Source: Pirellulales bacterium
GTDB lineage: Bacteria; Planctomycetota; Planctomycetia; Pirellulales; UBA1268
Direction of reading: 5' to 3'
NCBI GenBank assembly: GCA_018401745.1
Contig: JAGYJY010000005.1
Span: forward strand, 124,001 to 188,000
DNA length: 64,000 bases
Shown: piece after piece, positions 18,869 to 25,783 of the stretch
Numbering within the stretch: the stretch's first letter is position 1
Layout of the letters: every line of letters starts with the position of its first letter
The notes under the pieces: model-generated
Databases searched by the model: none
What the model was told of the DNA's origin: nothing
Seen by the model: the letters and a program-made list of their open reading frames with translations, nothing else
Program-made: the position numbers and the translations under genes

Positions 18869-19441
18869 TCAGGGGCCGACTGTCGCCTCGATCCAGTCGG
18901 CAAGCCCGGGCCCGATGCGGCCCAGGCCGACCCGTCCGCCCTGCCCCACCACGGTGACCCAGCCAGCCGAAGCGGGCTCTGTGGCCGTGCCGCCGAGGTC
19001 AACGAGCAGCCGCGTCGCTTTCCCATGTGCGGCAGCGTCAGGCGAATCGGCAAACACAATCGCCCAGTCCCAGCACGCCACGGGCAGCGTCCCCTCCGCA
19101 TGTGCAGTGGCCTCCCAGTCGAAGTTGGCATCCTCGACCAGCCCCCGCCGCAGATGCACGAGTCCCTTGGCCTGCGAAATATCCTGCCGACTCCAGGCCG
19201 ACATCCGGCCATCCACGTCAGCCAGCCTCCAGAGCTCCACGTGGCCCGCGCGAGCCACCGCAGCGGCGGCAGCGGGACCGTAGAAGGCGAGGCACTGCTC
19301 CGTCTGCCCCCGCTGAAAGACAATCGCCACCGACGCGGCGGTGAGCCCCAGCAGCAGCAGGCCCATGACCAGCAATCCCCCTACGCGACCGGCGGCCGGA
19401 TCAGGGACGTTTTCAGAAGGGGGCTGCGGGGACGACGGCAT
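18869..19441 (-). CDS. Single-pass membrane protein of unknown function
   Basis: A 190-aa protein with a short Pro-rich cytoplasmic N-terminus and one membrane segment (VGGLLVMGLLLLGLTAASVA, residues about 22-41). About 150 residues are then predicted outside, containing AGHVELWRLADVDG and a Gly-rich end. No family was recognised. The start at 19441 has AGGA nine bases upstream and lies only 24 bp from the start of the divergent gene. Confidence 0.6.
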   Translation of the reverse strand: MPSSPQPPSENVPDPAAGRVGGLLVMGLLLLGLTAASVAIVFQRGQTEQCLAFYGPAAAAAVARAGHVELWRLADVDGRMSAWSRQDISQAKGLVHLRRGLVEDANFDWEATAHAEGTLPVACWDWAIVFADSPDAAAHGKATRLLVDLGGTATEPASAGWVTVVGQGGRVGLGRIGPGLADWIEATVGP

Positions 19442-19465
19442 GCGGGCGATTCCTCGGAGGAGGAC

Positions 19466-19753
19466 ATGTATACTCTGGTGCCGGTGTTTGATTCCGACCA
19501 GCCCCTGCCAGGTTTCAACCGTATGGCAAAAGCGTTCGACCCTTACCGTGAAGCGCTCGTTGTCGAGCAGCACACGCTCTGGCCCGATGATTACGCCGAC
19601 TGGTCTGCGGCAGACCGCGCTCGCGTTGAGATCCTGCTCCATGCCAGCCCCACCGAGGCTGCCGACCTTGAGTACGTTCGGCAGCACACTGGCTTCGCCC
19701 GCGTGATCACCGTCACCCCCGCAGACCTCGAACGGGTGAGTGTGAGCTCGTGA
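19466..19753 (+). CDS. Small conserved-looking protein of unknown function
   Basis: A 95-aa acidic soluble protein (MYTLVPVFDSDQPLPGFNRM...) preceded by a strong GGAGG five bases before the ATG. Its stop overlaps the aroB start (GTGA), so the two are probably co-translated. I do not recognise the family. A link to the shikimate pathway would rest only on this coupling. Confidence 0.65.
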   Translation: MYTLVPVFDSDQPLPGFNRMAKAFDPYREALVVEQHTLWPDDYADWSAADRARVEILLHASPTEAADLEYVRQHTGFARVITVTPADLERVSVSS

Positions 19754-20865
19754 CCGCCCAGACCGTCCGCGTCGAACTCGCCGGTGACGGCGGCAGCGAC
19801 CGCTCCTACGACATCACCGTTGGGCAAGGCATCCTGGCAAGCGTCGGAACCCTGCTTGCGGACGCTGGCTGTCGCCGGGCAGTCGCGATCGCCGATGCGG
19901 CGGTGGTCAGCAGCCACGCGGAAAAGGTGGTGACAAGCCTGCAGGCAGCCGGCATTGAAACCCTCCCGATCGAGGTCGCCAGCGGGGAGTCATCCAAGGC
20001 CGCCGGAGAGGCAGCGAGAATCTGGGGGGCCTTGGCTGAGGCTGCCGTCGACCGCAAAACCCACGTTGTGGCAATCGGCGGCGGTGTCGTCGGCGATCTG
20101 GCCGGCTTTGTGGCGGCAACCTACGTGCGGGGCCTGGCGGTCTGGCAGATCCCGACCACCCTCGTGGCCCAGGTCGACAGTGCGATTGGCGGGAAAACCG
20201 GCATCAATCTCCCGGCCGGCAAAAACCTCGTGGGCTGCTTCTGGCAGCCGCGGGGCGTGGTGTCTGACATCGAATCGCTGGCCACGCTGCCTCTGCGGGA
20301 ACTGCGGAGCGGCCTCGCGGAGGTTGTGAAATACGGCATGATCCGCGACGAGCCATTTTTTCGCTGGCTCGAAACGCACGTCGACGAGATCACCGCGGCC
20401 ACGCCGACTGCGGTTCACCACATCATCCTCACCTCGAGCCGCCACAAGGCCGAGGTGGTGTCGCAAGACGAGCACGAAACAACCGGCCTGCGGGCGATCC
20501 TCAACTACGGCCACACGTTCGCCCACGCATTTGAGTCGGCCACCGGCTACGGTCGCTTTTTGCACGGCGAAGCCGTCAGCCTCGGCATGGCCGCAGCCGC
20601 GCGACTCGCCTGCCGGCTCGGACGCATCGATGCCGAAACCGCAGAACGCCAGGACCGGCTGCTCGCCGCCCTCGGGCTCCCAATCGATTTTGCCAACGTC
20701 GCCAGCAGCCTCTCCACCGACGAACTCCTCGCCATCATGCGGCGAGATAAAAAGGCGATTTCCGGCCAGCTGCGTTTCGTGCTCCCCACCCGACTCGGCC
20801 ACGTGGAACTCGTCGACGGCATCGATCCCGCCGCCGTCGTCGACGTGCTGGCTGCAAAGGCCTGA
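19750..20865 (+). CDS. aroB: 3-dehydroquinate synthase
   Basis: AroB converts DAHP to 3-dehydroquinate in the shikimate pathway, using NAD and a metal ion. The 371-aa protein has the NAD-binding AIGGGVVGDLAGFVAATY segment. It also has the substrate and metal region QVDSAIGGKTGINLPAGKN, LRSGLAEVVKYGMI and NYGHTFAHAFE with its metal-binding His. It starts at GTG 19750 inside the stop of the upstream small gene. Immediately downstream lies a cluster of structured repeats. Confidence 0.96.
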   Translation: MTAQTVRVELAGDGGSDRSYDITVGQGILASVGTLLADAGCRRAVAIADAAVVSSHAEKVVTSLQAAGIETLPIEVASGESSKAAGEAARIWGALAEAAVDRKTHVVAIGGGVVGDLAGFVAATYVRGLAVWQIPTTLVAQVDSAIGGKTGINLPAGKNLVGCFWQPRGVVSDIESLATLPLRELRSGLAEVVKYGMIRDEPFFRWLETHVDEITAATPTAVHHIILTSSRHKAEVVSQDEHETTGLRAILNYGHTFAHAFESATGYGRFLHGEAVSLGMAAAARLACRLGRIDAETAERQDRLLAALGLPIDFANVASSLSTDELLAIMRRDKKAISGQLRFVLPTRLGHVELVDGIDPAAVVDVLAAKA

Positions 20866-20889
20866 AAAGACGACTTCTTGTCTGCGGGT

Positions 20890-20999
20890 GGTGAGGAGAC
20901 CGCGCGCGGGTGGTCCGGCTCGGCAGGCGGCAAAAGTCGCGTCGCTGGGCCAGGATAGGCCAAACGCTCCGCGAGCGTTCGCCGACCCGCCGAGCCTCC
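20890..20999 (+). repeat. Repeat module A, full copy downstream of aroB
   Basis: A 110-nt segment that reads the same as 25054-25163. It contains the core GGCGGCAAAAGTC and a perfect hairpin AACGCTC-CGC-GAGCGTT near its 3' end. It begins 25 bp after the aroB stop and is followed by module B. Confidence 0.9.
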
Positions 21000-21036
21000 C
21001 CAGTTCGTCAATAAAGGGAGGGAGACGGAGAGGGAA

Positions 21037-21109
21037 CGGGACGGGTCCGCGGGCCGCGAAGCGGCCTCGGCGAAGCCGAGGTGCCTGCGGCACCCGTGGA
21101 CCCGTCCCG
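21037..21109 (+). repeat. Repeat module B copy 1 (cloverleaf-like)
   Basis: A 73-nt module. The outer stem is CGGGACGGGTCC with GGACCCGTCCCG, perfectly complementary. Inside are three consecutive hairpins: GGCCGC-GAA-GCGGCC, CTCGGC-GAA-GCCGAG and GGTGCC-TGC-GGCACC. Together these could form a four-way junction in DNA or RNA. Four further copies are at 25194, 25352, 44705 and 59957. Confidence 0.9.
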
Positions 21110-21119
21110 CTTGCGCGGC

Positions 21120-21176
21120 GGATGGCCCGCAGCGAGCGTCCGGAGGGGCAGCCCCGGGCTCACCCCGAGCGACCCC
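21120..21176. repeat. Truncated repeat module C (3' half)
   Basis: Matches the 3' half of subtype 1 module C at 11073 and 60104, ending CAGCCCCGGGCTCACCCC. The 5' arm is missing, so the long stem cannot form here. It follows module B by eleven bases, keeping the A-B-C order. Confidence 0.8.
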
Positions 21177-21180
21177 ACCA

Positions 21181-21286
21181 GGTGGAGCGATTCGCACCAG
21201 CCAGGTGGAGCGATTCGCTCCAGCATGCCCCGCGGGAGGGGAAAAGTGGAGCGATTCGCACCAGCCAGGTGGAGCGATTCGCTCCA
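21181..21286. promoter_or_regulatory. Four palindromic sites upstream of a sigma-54-type promoter
   Basis: The near-palindrome TGGAGCGATTCGCTCCA and its half-degenerate form GGTGGAGCGATTCGCACCA alternate as two pairs, starting at 21181, 21204, 21245 and 21268. Spacing within each pair is 23 bp. They lie about 115-220 bp upstream of the -12 element at 21401, the usual distance for enhancer sites of sigma-54 activators. The sequence is direct observation; the enhancer role is inference. They could instead be another repeat module. Confidence 0.55.
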
Positions 21287-21384
21287 CCTCCTCCGCAGCG
21301 TCCGCTTCGCCCTGCTGAGAAAAAAGGCCACTGAAACTCCGAGAAAAGAGCATTTTTTGAGGATTTCTCAGAGGCCGCCACGGC

Positions 21385-21403
21385 TTTGGCACGCAAAGTG
21401 CAA
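21385..21403 (+). promoter_or_regulatory. Probable sigma-54 promoter
   Basis: TTTGGCACGCAAAGTGCAA fits the -24/-12 pattern. GG at 21388-21389 and GC at 21400-21401 are separated by exactly ten bases, and the TGGCACG half is perfect; the -12 half is GTGCA against TTGCA. Transcription would start near 21413, giving a leader of about 215 nt before the 41-aa peptide gene. A sigma-54 promoter would require an ATP-dependent activator, for which the palindromes upstream are candidate sites. Confidence 0.7.
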
Positions 21404-21628
21404 CGTATTCCTTGCAGCGACAGGCTCTGAAGAGCCCGATTCCGGCGACCGTTCAGGTCACAAGGCGTCGGCTGTTTGAAGTCTTTTGCGAACGAGGTCT
21501 GCCGGGGCGTCTCGGCAGGACTCGCGTTTCAACACGTTGGGCACGAAAAACGCTGCGTCCGATAGCCGCCTGGCTTTTTGGGAGGTGCGTTGCCGTGCAA
21601 GGAGGTCCGTCGTCAAAGGAGTTCGCTC

Positions 21629-21754
21629 ATGAACTTTCGAGGAAAAGCGGGATCAGCCTCTGCCTTGGCTGATTCCTGGCACCTCACACATGCAGACATT
21701 CTCTGCTGTGCGGTGCCGATCGTGGTGTTCCTCTCGATCATTGCTGTGGTCTAG
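21629..21754 (+). CDS. 41-aa single-pass membrane peptide
   Basis: A short gene preceded by AAAGGAG with seven bases before ATG. It encodes a basic N-terminus (MNFRGKAGSASALADSWHL) and one C-terminal hydrophobic segment (CCAVPIVVFLSIIAVV) reaching the stop. The strong ribosome-binding site and the clean membrane segment support it as real. It is the first gene after the sigma-54-type promoter. No family recognised. Confidence 0.6.
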   Translation: MNFRGKAGSASALADSWHLTHADILCCAVPIVVFLSIIAVV

Positions 21755-21840
21755 CTGGATACACCGTCCTGTTTGAAAAGCTTGTTGTCAGCATCCGTTT
21801 GTTCCGTCATCTACTGCCGATTTCTGAGAGGGTCTTCATC

Positions 21841-22221
21841 GTGAAAAACGCCACCGCACTGCGAGTCTTCATCGCCGGCGTTGCTGTTTCGTTTGCCTGT
21901 GCGACTGCCACTGCGAACGAAATGGTGCATCGGGTTGCCCTTGGAATCACCCCCACGCCTGTCTCGATTCCGCTGCCGTCCGGTGAGCTTTCCCTCGATC
22001 TCGACGACATCACATCGGTTGAGGTGCTGGGGCTGACGCGGACTGAGGCGGATCAGATGGTTGCGGCCCGCGGCATGTCTGGCTTTTCGGCCGCTGTGCT
22101 GCCGGCAGTGGTGGGTGACCTCTTCGGCATGCCGCCGGTGTCGTCCAACTGGGACAGCGTGCGGGCGGCTGTTGCCGCTGGCGGCTTCGCCACCCGGCCC
22201 ACCGTCGGCGTGGATGAGTGA
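21841..22221 (+). CDS. Small exported protein of unknown function
   Basis: The predicted start is GTG 21841, preceded by GAGAGG. Residues 1-25 are a signal peptide (KNATALRVFIAGVAVSFACA, cleaved after TATA-N). The mature protein is about 100 residues and contains VSIPLPSGELSLDLDDITSV. It has no cysteines or membrane segment. It lies 86 bp after the membrane peptide gene and 93 bp before the first receiver-like gene, all in one orientation. I do not recognise the family. Confidence 0.65.
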   Translation: MKNATALRVFIAGVAVSFACATATANEMVHRVALGITPTPVSIPLPSGELSLDLDDITSVEVLGLTRTEADQMVAARGMSGFSAAVLPAVVGDLFGMPPVSSNWDSVRAAVAAGGFATRPTVGVDE

Positions 22222-22314
22222 GCCACAGAGCTATCGCTTGAGTCTTCAACACAAAGCCCTCCTGATTCCCCTGACATCCTGAAACTCGGAATCAGCACGC
22301 GGAGAACACTGATC

Positions 22315-22836
22315 GTGAACCTGCCAAACGCCTACGACCGACGAGACATGGCCAAGGATTCGGCCGCTTCCTCGCAGCAAGCCCCTGTGCGAGAGATCGT
22401 GATCGTCGATCCGCACTGCGATCGCTATGCCGACTTTGTGACGGCGGCCATGGACGGTGAGATCGGTCTCCACTTCTGCAACGACGCCCAGTCGGCCATC
22501 AAGCTCGCTCGACGCTTCCGGGCGGATGTCTGGCTCGTCAGCGAAGAACTGCCCGACATGGAAGGCTTCGACCTGCTGCCGCTGCTGGCCAATCAGGTCA
22601 GCCAGAGCGAGGTCGATCCCCTGCTGCGTGGCCGTCGCCAGTCGCTCGGCCGCGTTGGCCAGGGTCGCCACTCCGGCATCTTCATCGTCGCCGACGACTA
22701 CAGCATCGAAGGCGAGCAGCGGTCTTTGGCAGCGGGCATTGCCGGCTACCTCGTGCGGCCTCTCTCCGCCGAGCTCGTGCAGTCTTTGCGGCCCGCCGAA
22801 GCAGCCCCGGCCTTCCTCGATGTTGTCGAGGCCTGA
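22315..22836 (+). CDS. Receiver-like protein lacking the phospho-acceptor Asp (1)
   Basis: A 173-aa soluble protein with the outline of a response-regulator receiver domain. There is an acidic end of the first strand (IVIVDPHC, 29-34), a third strand and turn WLVSEELPDMEG (73-84), and a late GYLVRPLS where the conserved Lys-Pro reads Arg-Pro. At the site normally phosphorylated there is Ser76 instead of Asp. An insertion of about 25 residues (SEVDPLLRGRRQSLGRVG) interrupts the domain, and there is no output domain. It is therefore probably not controlled by phosphotransfer. Start GTG 22315 follows GGAG; ATG 22348 is an alternative. Confidence 0.7.
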   Translation: MNLPNAYDRRDMAKDSAASSQQAPVREIVIVDPHCDRYADFVTAAMDGEIGLHFCNDAQSAIKLARRFRADVWLVSEELPDMEGFDLLPLLANQVSQSEVDPLLRGRRQSLGRVGQGRHSGIFIVADDYSIEGEQRSLAAGIAGYLVRPLSAELVQSLRPAEAAPAFLDVVEA

Positions 22837-22913
22837 GCCGCTCACGGCTCTCTCACGCATTCCACCCGATTCAACAGATCCTTTTGCATTCAGGTTTTTC
22901 CAGGAGTTCCCCA

Positions 22914-23435
22914 ATGGTCATGCAGCTCGCCAAAGCGATCCAGGCTCCCAGCGTTGTCGTCATCGACCCTCGCTTTGAGGCCTACCAGGAACTCGTGGAG
23001 AGCGCCCGCTCCGGCCGCATCGGCCTGCACCTGCGAAGCTCCGGTGCTGAGGGCCTCGCCCTGGCGAAGAAGCATGCGGTTGACGCCTGGCTCGTGGCGG
23101 CTGACCTCGACGACATGTCAGGCCTCGACTTTGTCGAACTGCTCCGCAACCAGCTGGAAGCCTCGCAGACGACCGACAGCGAAGGCGGCCAGCAGCGGGT
23201 CGCGATCGTCAGCGAAGTGCCCGGCAAGCCTGGCCACTGGGAAGCCACCGAGCATGGAGCCGACCACTCGATGGTCAAGCCGATCTCGATGGCCGACCTC
23301 GAGACCTTCCTCGAGATGACCCCGGCTGAGCGGGAGATGATTCTCCCCGGCCGTGACCTCGCCCGCTCGATCCTCACCCTCCCGGTGAGCATGGGTGCCG
23401 CCGTCGTCGCCCTCGCGGTGGTGATGCTCGGCTGA
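22914..23435 (+). CDS. Receiver-like protein with C-terminal membrane anchor (2)
   Basis: A 173-aa paralogue-like protein of the preceding gene. The receiver outline is VVVIDPRF (14-21), WLVAADLDDMSG (59-70) and HSMVKPIS. The phospho-acceptor position is Ala62, while the Lys-Pro pair is kept. Unlike its neighbour it ends in a hydrophobic stretch (PVSMGAAVVALAVVMLG), suggesting a tail-anchored membrane protein. The ATG at 22914 follows AGGAG by seven bases. Two adjacent degenerate receivers, one soluble and one anchored, suggest a protein-protein scaffold. Confidence 0.7.
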   Translation: MVMQLAKAIQAPSVVVIDPRFEAYQELVESARSGRIGLHLRSSGAEGLALAKKHAVDAWLVAADLDDMSGLDFVELLRNQLEASQTTDSEGGQQRVAIVSEVPGKPGHWEATEHGADHSMVKPISMADLETFLEMTPAEREMILPGRDLARSILTLPVSMGAAVVALAVVMLG

Positions 23436-23462
23436 GCATGGAGGCCCCTGCGATCGTCGTGG

Positions 23463-24912
23463 CTACCAGCGGGTTTCAAGTCCCATGCCGCTGCCGCCGC
23501 CATAGAGCGGAATCGGCATCACGTTGACCTGCATCCCGGCGAAATGAAACTCTGTATCTTCAACCGCCATGGCACTGGCGAAGGCAAGATACCAGCCGAG
23601 AAATGACTGCGATGGGTAGTGGGCATCGTCGGTCACGCGGGAAAAGGCGACAAACGTCGAGCAGACGTAGAGAGAGCCTTTGGCAACCGGCCCTTCGACC
23701 ATCGTGGCGGCAGCCAGAAAAGGCACCGCGCCCACGAACGCGTGACCGCTCACGCCGTTGTTGTCGTTGAAAAACACCCACTTGCTGTCTGCCGTGCCTT
23801 CTCCTGGTCGCGACGCACCCGTCGCCATCTGCAAAACATACAGGGGGAGCACCGACCGCGAAAATCCGCAGCGACCGCGATCCCCAGCCGCCCACGGCAT
23901 CTCCCAGCGGCCTGCCTTCCATGAACATCCCGGCAACAGCTGCAGCGCCAAAAATCGGGATTGTATAGCGGCCTTCGCCAATATCTTTGCAGTCCGAGAA
24001 GAAGGTGCCGACGTCGGTAGGCCTGACATTCCGTTGCCATGTGGTCTGCAGGGTTTCGTCAAACCCGGTGTTCGCCATCAGAGCGCCAGCACCAAAGGCA
24101 GCGGTCGTACAGACGAGGCTCTCGCAGTCGTAGAAGTTGCGGTAGTCTTCGAGCACCTTGTAACCTGCTCGAGAGAGCCGCGGAAAGCGACTGTCGGCCC
24201 ACGGCACCGTTGGAGGCCGATTCCAATGGCGGTCGAGCGGAGGCAAGGGGGCCACGACTTCGGCCGGGGCCATGCGGGCCACGAGTGCAGCCGTAAAACG
24301 CCCCGATGGATCTGGCCCCACCTGGCTGTCATGCACCGCTTCCCAGTGGCCTACCTGGCCAACTCCTGAGAGCACATCGAGCGGAAGACTGTTGGCCGAT
24401 GTCTTGGAATCGGGGGGCGGCCCGGACAGCATCTGCGTTTCCACCACGCCCTCGACCCAGGCGCCGCCGGCCCCTGGCACCACTCGCACCACCACTCGCT
24501 GCCGCTGGGGCGGCCAGCCGGAGACGCTCCCACGGTTCGCGGAAGGCTCTGCCCAGGCCGATTCGATCACTCCGGCACGCGGCGGCACGGCCGCAAAGTC
24601 AGGCGGCACAACGCGGGCAATCACATGCCCGGCTGAAACGGTCGCCAGCGTGTCTTCCCAGAGCCGAATGGCGTTGCCACTCGGCAAGAAAACGCCTCCG
24701 GCCTCCACATCGGCATCACCACGGCTTTCGGGCTCGCCATCGAAGCGAAGGCCGTCAGACTCCGCAGGCAACGGCACACGTTCCGCGCTCCCCAGCGTCC
24801 CGAACGAACTCTGCGCGGCAGCATGAGGCCCAGCCGTCGCCACCATGAGCACCGCGCACAGAATCCCCCACCCGCAGCCCTGCCTGAGCCACGAAGAACG
24901 ATCCCGCGTCAT
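23463..24912 (-). CDS. Exported PAP2-like phosphatase-fold protein (frame broken near 23845)
   Basis: The N-terminus has a signal peptide (GCGWGILCAVLMVATAGPHA). A domain of about 220 residues of unknown kind follows, then a C-terminal PAP2/haloperoxidase-like region with NGVSGHAFVG and SRVTDDAHYPSQSFLGW, resembling the SGH and SRx5H catalytic motifs. The first PAP2 motif is not clear, so activity is uncertain. The frame shifts at a run of five C on the coding strand (23843-23847). With one C fewer the protein reads AVGAPLYVLQMATGAS and runs on to 23463, about 482 aa. ATG 24933 is an alternative start. Confidence 0.75.
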
Positions 24913-25053
24913 GAAAAATCGGAGATATCGCATAAGCGTCGGGATACTGCCGATCACGCGTGTCCAACGCAAGGCAGAAAACCCGCCGCAGCGCAGCGGC
25001 AGACAGACCGGTTTCCACCAACGAGTGAAGGGTAAAGGAGACCGCGCGCGGAT

Positions 25054-25163
25054 GGTGAGGAGACCGCGCGCGGGTGGTCCGGCTCGGCAGGCGGCAAAAG
25101 TCGCGTCGCTGGGCCAGGATAGGCCAAACGCTCCGCGAGCGTTCGCCGACCCGCCGAGCCTCC
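25054..25163 (+). repeat. Repeat module A, second full copy
   Basis: Reads the same as 20890-20999 over 110 nt. About 17 bp upstream a short extra copy of its first bases (GGAGACCGCGCGCGG) is present, a small tandem duplication. It opens the largest repeat block of the window, which fills the divergent gap between the PAP2-like gene and recQ. Confidence 0.9.
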
Positions 25164-25193
25164 ACTTTTCCGTCAATGAGCGAAGGGAGGAAA

Positions 25194-25266
25194 CGGGACG
25201 GGTCCTCGGGCCGCGAAGCGGCCTCGGCGTAGCCGAGGTGCCTCCGGCACCCGAAGACCCGTCCCG
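25194..25266 (+). repeat. Repeat module B copy 2 (cloverleaf-like)
   Basis: Same 73-nt layout as copy 1. The first hairpin loop is GAA, the second GTA (CTCGGC-GTA-GCCGAG) and the third TCC (GGTGCC-TCC-GGCACC). The three inner stems are unchanged; the outer stem has one mismatch. Confidence 0.9.
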
Positions 25267-25286
25267 CTTGCGCACCTACCGTGCCC

Positions 25287-25325
25287 CCGGCCGCAGGCCG
25301 CCGCTCCTGCGGCGGACAGGCCGGC
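25287..25325 (+). repeat. Repeat module E copy
   Basis: Nested hairpin: CCGCCGC-TCCT-GCGGCGG inside CCGGCC...GGCCGG. It separates the two module B copies of this block. Similar copies are at 25448, 44859, 59885 and 60054. Confidence 0.8.
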
Positions 25326-25351
25326 CTTCACCGTCAAGCGACGGGAGGAAA

Positions 25352-25424
25352 CGGGACGGGTCCTCGGGCCGCGAAGCGGCCTCGGCGGAGCCGAGGTGCC
25401 TCCGGCACCCGAAGACCCGTCCCG
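25352..25424 (+). repeat. Repeat module B copy 3 (cloverleaf-like)
   Basis: Third 73-nt copy. The second hairpin loop is GGA and the third TCC; inner stems are the same as in the other copies. This is the only block with two module B copies. Confidence 0.9.
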
Positions 25425-25447
25425 CTGCGCTACCTCGACCGTGCCTC

Positions 25448-25487
25448 CCGGCCGCAGGCCGCCGCTCCTGCGGCGGACAGGCCGTCC
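25448..25487 (+). repeat. Repeat module E copy
   Basis: Same nested hairpin as 25287-25325, followed directly by module C at 25501. The block thus runs A-B-E-B-E-C, consistent with local duplication of a B-E unit. Confidence 0.8.
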
Positions 25488-25500
25488 CTTTACAACGTAA

Positions 25501-25722
25501 GCGAGGGGTGAGCCCGGGCCGAATGAGCCGGCCTTGCAGTCGAGCGCAGCCCGGAGGGCGAAAGCGAGAATGCACGAGTGAGCGAAGCCAGGATGGCGAA
25601 GCGAACGCTCGGCGAATCGGCTTGGGCTCACCCCGAGCGCCCGAACGCTCGGCGAATCGGCTGGCTCACCCCGAGCGCCCCGAACGCTCGGCGAATCGGC
25701 CTGGGCTCACCCCGAGCGACCC
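25501..25722. repeat. Repeat module C, subtype 2, with triplicated 3' arm
   Basis: The 5' arm GGGTGAGCCCGGGCCGA pairs with TCGGCCTGGGCTCACCC. The inner region differs from subtype 1 but matches 44911-45053. The 3' arm (CGAACGCTCGGCGAATCGG, then the GGGCTCACCCC end) is present three times in tandem, at about 25602-25641, 25642-25680 and 25681-25720. Any of the three could pair with the single 5' arm. Confidence 0.88.
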
Positions 25723-25783
25723 GCCACGAGGGAAACCCGCCGTTGTCTGGTATCCTACCAGCCCTTAGGTTCGTGAGGATGCC

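Noticed and set aside
21181..21286. Possible short CRISPR-like array
   Set aside because: Only four units with two alternating forms, no regular unique spacers and no cas genes nearby.
21537..21554. Second GG-N10-GC sigma-54-like site
   Set aside because: Spacing fits, but the -12 half (ACGCT) is poor and the -24 half has an extra G; much weaker than the site at 21385.
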